NCBI GenBank assembly: GCA_964535195.1
Contig: CAZHSI010000002.1
Coordinates: forward strand, 1 to 64,000
Direction: 5' to 3'
DNA length: 64,000 nt
From: UBA9339 sp964535195
GTDB taxonomy: Bacteria > Pseudomonadota > Gammaproteobacteria > UBA9339
Shown here: in pieces, positions 36,087 through 44,830 of the stretch
How positions within the stretch are numbered: the stretch's first letter is position 1
Layout: each line of letters starts with the position of its first letter
Position numbers and translations under genes: made by a program
The notes under the pieces: generated by a model
The model's database searches: none
The model's input: only the letters and a program-made list of their open reading frames with translations
Told to the model about the DNA's origin: nothing

Positions 36087-36113
36087 TTAGCACTCTTCTG
36101 CCCAGAGTGCTAA
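36087..36113. promoter_or_regulatory. CIRCE operator (HrcA site) in front of rpoH
   Basis: The sequence is TTAGCACTC, nine bases, GAGTGCTAA: an exact match to the CIRCE consensus, the binding site of the heat-shock repressor HrcA. On the rpoH strand it ends 10 bases before ATG, so it sits in the 5' leader or core promoter. yggU starts 46 bases away on the other side and could be an alternative target. Confidence 0.85.
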
Positions 36114-36159
36114 TATTTTTAGCAAATAAAAACCATTTATAATCAAGAGGATACTTAGG

Positions 36160-36444
36160 ATGACGGAAAATTTCTATCGCTGGAATGGTAAAGATTTAAT
36201 ATTAGAGCTACAAATACAAACCAAAGCAACTAAAGATGCCATCATAGGTGAACATAACAAGCGGTTAAAAATATCCATTACGGCAGCGCGAGAAGCAGGC
36301 AAAGCAAACAACCATTTAATAAAATTCCTTGCTAAATATTTTGAGATACCTCAAAAACAGGTACAAATTATCAAAGGTCATACTAGTAAATATAAGTCAG
36401 TTTTACTTATAGCCGCCAAAGTTAAGAGCCTGTTTAAGGTCTAG
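36160..36444 (+). CDS. yggU: YggU/DUF167 family protein
   Basis: Small conserved protein of unknown function, 94 residues. It has the DUF167 core: VxxQTKATKDAIIG-like, KISITAAREAGKANNHLIKFLAKYF and GHTSKYKSVLL. It is divergent from rpoH with the CIRCE site between. In other gammaproteobacteria it often follows yggT or yggS; here yggS is 22 kb away. Confidence 0.88.
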   Translation: MTENFYRWNGKDLILELQIQTKATKDAIIGEHNKRLKISITAAREAGKANNHLIKFLAKYFEIPQKQVQIIKGHTSKYKSVLLIAAKVKSLFKV

Positions 36445-36778
36445 CAAGACTACGCATCTAATTTTGAACAAAGCTAATGAAAAATCTTTTAGAAAAGCTA
36501 GCACCAGAAGGAAACAGCTTAAGATTTGGACAGATCCAGCTTATTTAGTTAAGGGATGGAGCAAAATTAGATGCGTTTACCACGCTAGCGATATTGTCAC
36601 TATTGCATTTTACTCAATAATCATGTGAAATATTAGATATTTTACATAACCAAGTATTTTGTCATAATACAAGGCGTACAAAATAAGCTGCAAGTAAACG
36701 TGCAACGTAACAGTATGACAAAAGATGTAGCTTATGCAAGAAATCTGCTGTATAACAATCACCTAATAAGAGGACAAC
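36445..36778. other. Intergenic region with trxA promoter
   Basis: The 334 bases hold no gene that I can support; the longest ATG frames are about ten codons. The only feature seen is the promoter candidate at 36641-36668. Confidence 0.6.
36641..36668 (+). promoter_or_regulatory. Probable sigma-70 promoter of trxA
   Basis: TTTACA (36641-36646), 16-base spacer, CATAAT (36663-36668). The transcript would have a leader of about 105 bases before the trxA ATG, which has AGAGG nearby. Confidence 0.45.
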
Positions 36779-37105
36779 ATGAACGAAAACATTACGATAG
36801 CTTCTGATAGTTCTTTTACCACTGTAGTACTACAATCCTCTATTCCAGTATTGGTAGATTTTTGGGCACCGTGGTGCGGCCCATGCAGAGCGTTAGAACC
36901 AATTGTTGAAGTTGTTGCCAAAGAGTTTTCTAATAAAGTAAAGGTTGTTAAAGTAAATGTTGATGAAAATGGTAAAACAGCTCTAGACTTTAACATTCGT
37001 GGTATACCGACCTTAATATTATTTAAGGATGGCAAAGTTGTTGCCACCAAAACTGGGACACTAACCCAGTCACAGTTGACTGATTTTATAAATACCAATT
37101 TATAG
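36779..37105 (+). CDS. trxA: Thioredoxin 1
   Basis: Cytosolic disulfide reductase. Length is 108 residues. The active site WCGPC has Cys33 and Cys36. FDVNIRGIPT-like DFNIRGIPTLILFKDG supplies the cis-Pro loop. The trxA-rho order is common in gammaproteobacteria. Confidence 0.98.
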   Translation: MNENITIASDSSFTTVVLQSSIPVLVDFWAPWCGPCRALEPIVEVVAKEFSNKVKVVKVNVDENGKTALDFNIRGIPTLILFKDGKVVATKTGTLTQSQLTDFINTNL

Positions 37106-37216
37106 CTACTTTAGGTTTATTCCCTATATAACCGTCGTAGCGCAAAATGCGTAGTTGTGATTAACGCTAGGAACGAGCGAAACAAGCAATAAGCAATTCA
37201 ATAAAGTTTTAAAATA

Positions 37217-37252
37217 GATTGCTTTGTCGCAAAAATCGCTCTTTGCAATGAC
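37217..37252 (+). repeat. Fragment of the two-hairpin repeat
   Basis: The core GATTGCTTTGTC is followed directly by a hairpin GCAAA/TTTGC. Only the core and second hairpin are present. Confidence 0.45.
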
Positions 37253-37315
37253 ACCTTGCTAAAAATCCTTCAATTTGAAGTAATAGCGGTATATATCTAG
37301 CGCAAAATAAAAAAC

Positions 37316-37343
37316 TTGACGAAGTAGAATTCGGTATTATAAT
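37316..37343 (+). promoter_or_regulatory. Strong sigma-70 promoter of rho
   Basis: TTGACG (37316-37321), 16-base spacer, TATAAT (37338-37343). This is the best promoter match seen in the window. It gives a leader of about 120 bases before the rho ATG. Confidence 0.7.
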
Positions 37344-37472
37344 TTGCTGCAAGTCGTTATTCTATTTTTTAATATATCAACTTTTGCGAGATAAAATCAA
37401 TTTTTCAGCTGTTTAAATATCTATTTATATTAATCCGACTATTATTTTATTAACTTTAAACTCACATGGAAT

Positions 37473-38924
37473 ATGCAAGAAAAAAACACTAATGCTCCAC
37501 TTATAACCACCATTCCTTCAAAAAAAACCAGCGAAGCACCCTCTCCTGTTTTAAAAAATACAGATAAACCAGATGCTGCTAAAGCAGATATACCATCTAC
37601 TCGCGGCTCTAAAATAAAAGCCGAGGAACGTAAAAAGAAAATCGCCTCAGAAGTTAAGATTACTAGCTTAACTGAACTAAAAACCAAAACCCCCAATGAA
37701 CTGATGGATTTAGCAAACGAATTAGGGGTAGAAAATATTGCCCGTATGCGTAAACAAGATATGATTTTTGCGATCTTAAAAGCGCATGCACAAAACAACA
37801 AAGATATTTTCGGTGATGGTGTCTTAGAAATATTACCTGATGGTTTTGGTTTTCTGCGCTCTGCTGATAGTTCATACTTAGCAGGACCAGACGATATTTA
37901 CGTATCCCCCAGTCAAATTAGGCGCTTTAACTTACGTACTGGCGACACCATTTCAGGAAAAATTAGACCCCCCAAAGATAGCGAACGTTACTTCGCCTTG
38001 CTCCAAGTAGATAAAATTAATTTTGATGAACCAGAACACACCACTCATAAAATTCTATTTGAAAACCTGACGCCACTCTTTGCCAATAAACGCTTAAAAA
38101 TGGAGCGGGGCAATGGTTGTTCAGAAGATATTACTGCAAGAATTATTGATCTTGTAGCTCCCATAGGAAAAGGGCAGCGGGGTTTAATTGTTTCGCCACC
38201 CAAAGCTGGTAAAACCATCATGCTGCAAAATATTGCTCACTCTATCGTTGCCAATCACCCGGATTGTTACTTAATTGTATTATTAATTGATGAGCGTCCC
38301 GAAGAGGTTACCGACATGTCGCGCTCGGTCAGAGGAGAAGTAGTTGCTAGCACCTTTGATGAGCCAGCAACTAGACATATTCAAGTAGCCGAAATGGTCT
38401 TAGAAAAAGCTAAGCGTTTAACAGAACACAAAAAAGATGTCGTAATTTTATTAGATTCAATAACGCGTCTCGCTCGTGCTTATAACACGGTAAGCCCCGC
38501 CTCAGGAAAAGTATTATCAGGTGGTGTTGATGCTAACGCTTTACAACGTCCAAAGAGATTTTTTGGCGCAGCACGTAATATCGAGGAAGGCGGTAGTTTA
38601 ACTATTTTGGCCACAGCATTAGTTGATACTGGTTCAAAAATGGATGAGGTTATTTACGAAGAATTTAAAGGTACAGGTAACATGGAGATCCACTTAGATC
38701 GTCGCATTGCTGAGAAAAGAGTATTTCCATCGATTGATATTAATCGTTCTGGTACTCGTCGTGAAGAACTTACAGTACCACCAGATGAGTTACAAAAAAT
38801 GTGGATCCTACGCAAGATTCTTCACCCCATGGATGAAGTTGCCGCTGCTGAATTTCTTATTGACCGCTTGAAGACAACCAAAACCAACGAAATCTTCTTC
38901 GAAGCCATGAAAAAATCTGGATAA
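37473..38924 (+). CDS. rho: Transcription termination factor Rho
   Basis: Hexameric RNA helicase that ends transcription. Length is 483 residues against about 420 for E. coli. The normal N-terminus (LTELKTKTPNELMDLA) begins only at about residue 65, after a Lys/Pro/Ser-rich disordered extension. The rest is intact: RNA-binding ENIARMRKQD, GDGVLEILPDGFGFLR, Walker A PPKAGKT and Walker B VILLDSITRLARAYN. N-terminal extensions of Rho occur in other bacteria and can affect RNA binding. Confidence 0.97.
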   Translation: MQEKNTNAPLITTIPSKKTSEAPSPVLKNTDKPDAAKADIPSTRGSKIKAEERKKKIASEVKITSLTELKTKTPNELMDLANELGVENIARMRKQDMIFAILKAHAQNNKDIFGDGVLEILPDGFGFLRSADSSYLAGPDDIYVSPSQIRRFNLRTGDTISGKIRPPKDSERYFALLQVDKINFDEPEHTTHKILFENLTPLFANKRLKMERGNGCSEDITARIIDLVAPIGKGQRGLIVSPPKAGKTIMLQNIAHSIVANHPDCYLIVLLIDERPEEVTDMSRSVRGEVVASTFDEPATRHIQVAEMVLEKAKRLTEHKKDVVILLDSITRLARAYNTVSPASGKVLSGGVDANALQRPKRFFGAARNIEEGGSLTILATALVDTGSKMDEVIYEEFKGTGNMEIHLDRRIAEKRVFPSIDINRSGTRREELTVPPDELQKMWILRKILHPMDEVAAAEFLIDRLKTTKTNEIFFEAMKKSG

Positions 38925-38976
38925 CCACGTTAAACATAAGTAAAATTTCAGAATAAAAGTTGTTAGTGAACTATCA

Positions 38977-39092
38977 GCCTCATCAAATGGAGTTAGACGG
39001 GGCACCATTATTTTTTGCGACCGCAGTTTACAACCAGTAAATGAGAATCGCAACAAACGAGGGTAACGAAGTATAAATCCATTTTATGAGGC
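38977..39092 (+). promoter_or_regulatory. Large inverted repeat in front of glmS
   Basis: Outer arms GCCTCATCAAATGGA (38977-38991) and TCCATTTTATGAGGC (39078-39092) match at 14 of 15 positions. A nested hairpin TTGCGA/TCGCAA with inner GTTTAC/GTAAAT lies between them (about 39014-39055). The right arm ends 6 bases before the glmS ATG, so folding could hide the start site. Nothing here resembles the glmS ribozyme. Confidence 0.55.
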
Positions 39093-39098
39093 GTATAT

Positions 39099-40937
39099 AT
39101 GTGTGGCATTGTTGGTGCAATTTCAGAACGCAATATCGCAACTATCTTGATTGAATGTCTAAAACGACTTGAATACCGTGGCTACGATTCTGCGGGGATT
39201 GCTACCATAAACAATCAAAACCACCTTAAGTGCTTACGCTCTGTCGGTAAAATAGCGAACCTTGCAACCTCCTTAAAAAATAATCAGCTTTTGGGGTATA
39301 CCGGTATTGCACATACCCGCTGGGCTACACATGGGGCGCCTACAACTTATAATGCTCACCCTCATGTCTCTAATGATTCGATTGCTCTCGTCCATAATGG
39401 CATAATTGAAAACTATGAAGCACTCCGTGAAGACCTTATAAATAAAGGGGTAGAATTTAAAAGCGATACTGACACTGAAGTTATCGCCCACCTGATTTAT
39501 GAGCATTCACAACAAGGTGACGACTTTCTTACCGCAGTACATAAAACCACTAAAAAATTAAGTGGCGCTTATGCCCTTGCCATTATTAACACCAAAGAAC
39601 CAGACAAAATCATTGCCGTAAGATCTGGTAGTCCAGTAGTCATTGGTCGCGGTATCAACGAAAATTTTCTTGCTTCTGACACCATTGCCTTATTACCAGT
39701 AACCAATAATTTCATCTACCTGGAAGAAGGAGATATCGCTGTAATAACACGCGCCGATATTAAACTTTATAATGCGAAATTAAAACCAGTAAAACGTCAA
39801 ACGAAATCTTCTGAAATGTCCGTCGATAATCTTGAAAAAGGTAACTTCCGCCATTTCATGCAAAAAGAGATTTTTGAACAACCACGAGCTCTTGCTGATA
39901 CCATTCAAGAACGCTTACTACCAAACGAGGTCCCAGCGGAGATTTTTGGTAATAACGCCAAGAAAATATTTGCTAAAGTTAAAAAAATACAAATTACCGC
40001 TTGTGGCTCTAGCTTCCATGCCGCCGTAACTGGTAAATATTGGGTCGAGGAGCTAACGGGGATTCCCTGTCAAGTAGAAATTGCTAGTGAATTTCGTTAT
40101 CGCCAAACCGTAATCGAACCAAACACTATGTTTGTGACGATCTCGCAATCTGGAGAAACTGCAGATACTCTAGCAGCACTACGTAAAGCAAAAAAACTTC
40201 CTTTTATCACTACTCTTACTATTTGCAATGTCCCTGAAAGCTCTTTAGTACGAGAATCTGCTCTGGCTTTTATCACTCGAGCTGGAGTAGAAGTAGGCGT
40301 AGCAACCACCAAAGCTTTTACAGCACAATTAACTGCGCTTTTAATGCTGGCATTATCCCTTAGTACCTACCAAAATCAAAAACCAGGATTAAAAACCATA
40401 CAAAGTATCATTAAACAATTAAAACACTTACCACTTTTAGTTGAACAAGTCTTAACGCTAGATGATAAAATTGGTGAACTAGCAAGACTGCTAGAGAGCA
40501 GCCACAGTGCTTTTTACCTCGCACGAGGTATTAATTATCCAATCGCCCTAGAAGGCGCCTTAAAAATAAAAGAAATCTCATATATTCACGCTGAAGCTTA
40601 CCCTGCCGGTGAACTAAAACATGGTGCCCTAGCTTTAATTGATCAAGGAACGCCAGTAATAGTAATAGCACCTAGTAATAATCTATATGAAAAACTATAT
40701 TCTAACTTACAAGAGGTTAGAGCACGGGGCGGCGAGATTATTATTTTTAGCGACAAACAATTATCGAGTAAAAACCAGCCTAATTGGCATGTTTGTCCAA
40801 TGCCTAAAATTGCTGCGGAAATTACTCCCATAGTTTATACAATTCCGCTACAATTACTCGCTTACCATGTTGCCCTAATTAAAGGCACAGACATAGATCA
40901 ACCAAGAAACTTAGCAAAGTCGGTAACAGTAGAGTAG
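39099..40937 (+). CDS. glmS: Glutamine-fructose-6-phosphate aminotransferase
   Basis: Makes glucosamine-6-phosphate for peptidoglycan and LPS. Length is 612 residues. The N-terminal glutaminase starts MCGIVGAIS with nucleophile Cys2 after Met removal, followed by HTRWATHG. The two SIS domains have CGSSFHAAVTGKYW and ISQSGETADTLAAL, and the C-terminal PRNLAKSVTVE is canonical. Confidence 0.98.
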   Translation: MCGIVGAISERNIATILIECLKRLEYRGYDSAGIATINNQNHLKCLRSVGKIANLATSLKNNQLLGYTGIAHTRWATHGAPTTYNAHPHVSNDSIALVHNGIIENYEALREDLINKGVEFKSDTDTEVIAHLIYEHSQQGDDFLTAVHKTTKKLSGAYALAIINTKEPDKIIAVRSGSPVVIGRGINENFLASDTIALLPVTNNFIYLEEGDIAVITRADIKLYNAKLKPVKRQTKSSEMSVDNLEKGNFRHFMQKEIFEQPRALADTIQERLLPNEVPAEIFGNNAKKIFAKVKKIQITACGSSFHAAVTGKYWVEELTGIPCQVEIASEFRYRQTVIEPNTMFVTISQSGETADTLAALRKAKKLPFITTLTICNVPESSLVRESALAFITRAGVEVGVATTKAFTAQLTALLMLALSLSTYQNQKPGLKTIQSIIKQLKHLPLLVEQVLTLDDKIGELARLLESSHSAFYLARGINYPIALEGALKIKEISYIHAEAYPAGELKHGALALIDQGTPVIVIAPSNNLYEKLYSNLQEVRARGGEIIIFSDKQLSSKNQPNWHVCPMPKIAAEITPIVYTIPLQLLAYHVALIKGTDIDQPRNLAKSVTVE

Positions 40938-40945
40938 AACACAAA

Positions 40946-42274
40946 ATGCGTAAATGGTTATCATCAATCTTCTTAACAACAATAATAATACTTTTGCTAC
41001 TACCATTACTTTTTGGTGGGGTTGCTAAACGACGATATCGACAAATGATAGAAGTCATTAATCAAACTACACCATTCTCAGCAAAAATAGTTACCTACGA
41101 CCGAGGTTGGTTCAGCTCAGAAGCAATCACCCAGATATCATTAGATAAGCTAGACTTACCAAATAAAGAGCTATACCAATTAACTATAACTGCGAATATT
41201 ATCCATGGACCGTTACGTATCGACTGGACAAGATTTTACTTTATGCGTGCCATGGTCGATGCCACTATTAGCTTAAATGAAACCCAAAATAAATGGTTAC
41301 AACGTAACCCTGACGCTGCGCCAGCAGCAGTAATCAAAATTAAATTTAAATTAAATGGCAAGTCTACCCTATTAGTTGATAGTCCCTCTTTGACCTATCA
41401 GGGCCCTGAAAACAATATCAATTGGCATGGCTTGAAAATAAGGTCGGTTTATTCGCCAACCTATGACAAAATCATATCAGAGATTAATTTTGCCGGCCTT
41501 GACGTAAAAACCAAAAATCGCAATATTCACCTTGGCGAAATAACTAGTAATTATCAAGGAAATAAAACTTCTAATGACACTTGGTTAGGAGAAAAAAGCT
41601 TACAGTGCGCAGCCTTCTCTACAACCAATGAAAATAATCGTACAATTGCTTTCGATAATTTACATATCCATAATTTAATTACGGCAAATGACCGAGATCG
41701 CGTCAACGTTGCAACCATCATTGATATCGCCAACCTCAATATAAATGGGGCCAGCTACAACCAAAATAAACTAGACCTAGAAACCAATAACATAGATCCA
41801 TCATGGCTTGTGAGGTTATGGCAACAACTAATCTCAAACAGAATCTTATATTCACCTGCGGGAACCTTATTTGACACCCTGGTAGCTATCTTAAGTAACG
41901 GCAGTGAATTCAATGTGAAGCAACTCGATACGATAACCCCATGGGGTAGATTGCTCGCCAATGCCAAAATAGCGTTTGTTAATCAAACTAATAATATTGG
42001 GATTTTTGCTGTGCTAGCTAGCAGCACTATCAGCACTAGCATCAAAGTCGAACCAGCTCTGGCACTCCACCTTATAGAAAAGTTTTATCAAAATATGCCA
42101 TTAAAACCAACCGATAATCCCAAAAAACAAGCAGCAGTCTCCCTAGCTAACTGGCAAAAATCAGGAAAAATTGTCGCCTCTAATGAGGATCCATATTTAC
42201 ATCTAACTATTGATTATAAAGACAATCGACCATTCATTAATGGCCAACAACTAGTACTTACTTTTAAACCATGA
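40946..42274 (+). CDS. DUF945 (YdgA-like) family protein
   Basis: Predicted inner-membrane-anchored periplasmic protein, 442 residues. One N-terminal membrane helix (about 7-25) is followed by YDRGWFSSEA at about residues 51-60, the diagnostic motif of this family. The remainder is beta-rich. The biochemical function of the family is unknown. The gene starts 8 bases after glmS and overlaps the SPOR gene by 4 bases (ATGA). Confidence 0.85.
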   Translation: MRKWLSSIFLTTIIILLLLPLLFGGVAKRRYRQMIEVINQTTPFSAKIVTYDRGWFSSEAITQISLDKLDLPNKELYQLTITANIIHGPLRIDWTRFYFMRAMVDATISLNETQNKWLQRNPDAAPAAVIKIKFKLNGKSTLLVDSPSLTYQGPENNINWHGLKIRSVYSPTYDKIISEINFAGLDVKTKNRNIHLGEITSNYQGNKTSNDTWLGEKSLQCAAFSTTNENNRTIAFDNLHIHNLITANDRDRVNVATIIDIANLNINGASYNQNKLDLETNNIDPSWLVRLWQQLISNRILYSPAGTLFDTLVAILSNGSEFNVKQLDTITPWGRLLANAKIAFVNQTNNIGIFAVLASSTISTSIKVEPALALHLIEKFYQNMPLKPTDNPKKQAAVSLANWQKSGKIVASNEDPYLHLTIDYKDNRPFINGQQLVLTFKP

Positions 42275-42840
42275 GCCGCGATTACGCTAAACGTAGTACC
42301 TCTCGAAAAAAAACCCGTAAGGGTTACCGATTTTTATGGCTAATTATCCTACTATTGCTACTAACACTGGTTACCAGCGTAATGATGCCTGATAAGTATC
42401 AAGAGTATAGTAACAAACTAAGAGAGATTGTTTTTATCAAAAAAACTTTGCATCCTACACCACAAACGCCAACTACCACTTCTACAAAAACCACAGAGAC
42501 CAAAAAAACCTATAGGCACGGAATAATAACTAAAGCTGTTACTACACCTAAATTTGATTTTTATAACATATTGCCGCAAACAAAAGGTAATAAAGATAGC
42601 AAACCAGGAAGCTTCTATGAATTAAGCATTGCTACCGTGGCTGAGTTTGTTACGGCTGACCACCTCAAAGCCGAACTTGCACTGCTCGGCTTTGCCGCAA
42701 GCATTACCCCAGTTTACCAAAATAATATCCAAAAACACTATATCAGCGTGGGTCCTTACGACAGTAAAGATAGGGCACTCTTGGAACAAAAAAAGTTAAA
42801 AGAAAACGACATCAAGAGTGAGCTTAAAGTAGTCAAGTAA
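42271..42840 (+). CDS. SPOR-domain membrane protein (FtsN-like)
   Basis: A 189-residue protein with a basic cytosolic start, one membrane helix (about 22-40), a Thr/Pro/Lys-rich linker and a C-terminal SPOR domain (about 113-189: YELSIATVAEFVTADHLKAE, YISVGPYDSKDRA). SPOR domains bind denuded peptidoglycan at the septum. This organisation is like that of FtsN, though FtsN is longer. Translationally coupled to the DUF945 gene. Confidence 0.85.
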   Translation: MSRDYAKRSTSRKKTRKGYRFLWLIILLLLLTLVTSVMMPDKYQEYSNKLREIVFIKKTLHPTPQTPTTTSTKTTETKKTYRHGIITKAVTTPKFDFYNILPQTKGNKDSKPGSFYELSIATVAEFVTADHLKAELALLGFAASITPVYQNNIQKHYISVGPYDSKDRALLEQKKLKENDIKSELKVVK

Positions 42841-42954
42841 AGTTAAGTTTTTAAAAAATGGGATCTGCGGTATAAATAAATGATGCTCACGTCCAACATA
42901 TTGTTGTAGCCATTGGCTTAACACCTTGAGCAACATACGTTAGCTAAGAAAAAA

Positions 42955-43542
42955 CTACTTACGAAAATTTTCACTCGCAAAGCGCCAATTAATAACATGC
43001 CAAAAGGCTTCTAAATATTTAGCACGCGCATTACGATAATCTATATAGTAAGCATGTTCCCATACATCACAAGTAAAGAGCGGAGTTTGTGAAGTAGTAA
43101 TCGGCGTTCCAGCATTACTGGTAGCAACGATCGCTAAACTATTGTTGCTGTCTTTCACTAACCACACCCAACCTGAACCAAAAATACTCAAGCCAATCTT
43201 GATAAATTGCTCTTTGAATTTTTCGACGCTCCCAAAAGTTGCATTAATGGCTGCGGCTAACGCCGATGACAAATCTTTTTCACTAGAGTCGCTTTGCAAA
43301 GAACGCCAATAAAAATCATGATTCCATATTTGAGCAGCATTATTAAAAATAGTGCCTTCGGTAGTCTTTATAATTTCATCCAAAGACTTTTGCGACAGAT
43401 CATTCCTATCGACAAGTAATTGGTTCAAGTTATTAACATAAGTTTGATGGTGCTTGCCATAATGAAACTCGAGGGTTTCTTCAGAAAGATATGGCAGAAG
43501 TGCTTTTTTATCAAACGGTAAAGCTGATAAGGCAAAAGGCAT
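42955..43542 (-). CDS. sodB: Superoxide dismutase, Fe type
   Basis: Converts superoxide to peroxide and oxygen. The ATG at 43542 (MPFALSALPFDK) has AAAGGAGG ending 8 bases upstream; the in-frame ATG at 43548 is only two bases from it, so 43542 is preferred, giving 195 residues. Metal ligands: FHYGKHHQTYV, NHDFYW and DVWEHAYYID. The Fe assignment follows similarity to SodB and is not proven by the residues alone. Confidence 0.95.
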   Translation of the reverse strand: MPFALSALPFDKKALLPYLSEETLEFHYGKHHQTYVNNLNQLLVDRNDLSQKSLDEIIKTTEGTIFNNAAQIWNHDFYWRSLQSDSSEKDLSSALAAAINATFGSVEKFKEQFIKIGLSIFGSGWVWLVKDSNNSLAIVATSNAGTPITTSQTPLFTCDVWEHAYYIDYRNARAKYLEAFWHVINWRFASENFRK

Positions 43543-43563
43543 ATACATTTCCTCCTTTAAAAA

Positions 43564-44502
43564 TTAACCAGGAAATAATGAACTAACTGAACCCTTGTTA
43601 TATACTCGACGAATAGCTTCGGCCAACAGAGAACTAATACTTAATTGTCGAATTTTTTTACACTTAGCTGCTTCCACAGCAAGCGGTATCGTATCGGTCA
43701 CCACTACTTCCGCTATTTCAGATTTTTCTATATTTTCCACCGCGGCCCCAGACAATACGGGGTGAGTACCATAAACCGTGATCGATTTTGCTCCCCGTTT
43801 TTTTAACGCATTGGCCGCGTGACAAATAGTACCAGCTGTATCGACAATATCATCAACAATAACACAATCACGCCCTTCAATATCACCAATAATATGCATA
43901 ATCTCAACTTGATTCCTTTTTTGTCGCCTTTTATCAATAATGGCTAGTTCGGCATCATTTAGTCTCTTAGCTATAGCACGAGCACGTACTACACCACCAA
44001 CATCTGGCGATACTATTACCATGTCTTTGAATTTTTTCTGCTCAATATCCTCAAACATTACTGGGGTACCATAAACGTTATCGACTGGAATGCGGAAAAA
44101 ACCTTGAATTTGTTCAGCATGCAAATCAATGGTAACCACTCGTGTAATCCCTGAAACCTCCATAGTATCAGCTACAACCTTAGCTGTGATTGGTACTCGG
44201 GTTGAACGTACCCGCCGATCTTGACGAGCATAGCCGAAATATGGCACTACAGCGGTAATACTATCAGCAGAAGCTCGATGCATAGCATCAGCCATAATAA
44301 CTAATTCCATTAAATTATTGTTGGTTGGAAATGAAGTAGGTTGAATAATAAAAACATCTTGGCCTCGAATATTTTCCATTACTTCCACCATGGTTTCGCC
44401 ATCGCTAAAAGTACCAACAAGAGCCTTACCAAGAGCGATCTGTAAATGATCGGCAACCTTTTTTGCTAAAGCAATATTGGCGTTACCGGTGAATAATTTC
44501 AT
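43564..44502 (-). CDS. prs: Ribose-phosphate pyrophosphokinase
   Basis: Makes PRPP from ATP and ribose-5-phosphate for nucleotide, His and Trp synthesis. Length is 312 residues. FTGNANIALAKKVA, FSDGETMVEV, the RQDRRVRSTRVPITAK flexible loop, VDLHAEQ-like TIDLHAEQIQGFF and the PRPP motif VIVDDIVDTAGT are intact. It lies between tRNA-Gln and sodB on one strand. Confidence 0.97.
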   Translation of the reverse strand: MKLFTGNANIALAKKVADHLQIALGKALVGTFSDGETMVEVMENIRGQDVFIIQPTSFPTNNNLMELVIMADAMHRASADSITAVVPYFGYARQDRRVRSTRVPITAKVVADTMEVSGITRVVTIDLHAEQIQGFFRIPVDNVYGTPVMFEDIEQKKFKDMVIVSPDVGGVVRARAIAKRLNDAELAIIDKRRQKRNQVEIMHIIGDIEGRDCVIVDDIVDTAGTICHAANALKKRGAKSITVYGTHPVLSGAAVENIEKSEIAEVVVTDTIPLAVEAAKCKKIRQLSISSLLAEAIRRVYNKGSVSSLFPG

Positions 44503-44594
44503 ATGTGCTCCACAAGATGAGTGTTCGAATCCTCGATATACTCCAACAATTCCATAGATAATTATTATTTACTACTATGCTACCTATTACTATT

Positions 44595-44670
44595 TGGCTG
44601 GGGCGCTAGGACTCGAACCTAGGAATGCTGGAATCAAAATCCAGTGCCTTACCGACTTGGCGACGCCCCA
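44595..44670 (-). tRNA. tRNA-Gln (anticodon TTG)
   Basis: On the minus strand a complete cloverleaf: acceptor TGGGGCG/CGCCCCA, anticodon stem CTGGA/TCCAG with loop TTTTGAT giving anticodon TTG, T-loop TTCGAGT, discriminator G and an encoded CCA. The gene is 76 bases including CCA. It lies 92 bases upstream of prs. Confidence 0.96.
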
Positions 44671-44830
44671 AACATTATGCTTTCAATAATAAATGAAAAT
44701 ATTAAGGGGTCAAGTATAACCAAAAATTTCTTACGTTAGCTCATAATACGAACAACTAACTAAGGAGGTCACTCCATAGCCTACACCCAACCGACGCATT
44801 AGACCACCGAATAATAACTTTGGACCAATT

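Larger units (their letters stand above)
37106..37472. other. trxA-rho spacer: repeat fragment, rho promoter and leader
   Basis: The 367 bases have no gene. They contain a fragment of the two-hairpin repeat (37217-37252), a strong promoter (37316-37343) and a leader of about 120 bases to rho. Rho is often autoregulated through such a leader by attenuation; this is inference here. Confidence 0.6.

Noticed and set aside
39014..39098. glmS ribozyme or riboswitch before glmS
   Set aside because: The leader is short and its hairpins do not match the conserved core of that ribozyme, which is known mainly from Gram-positive bacteria.
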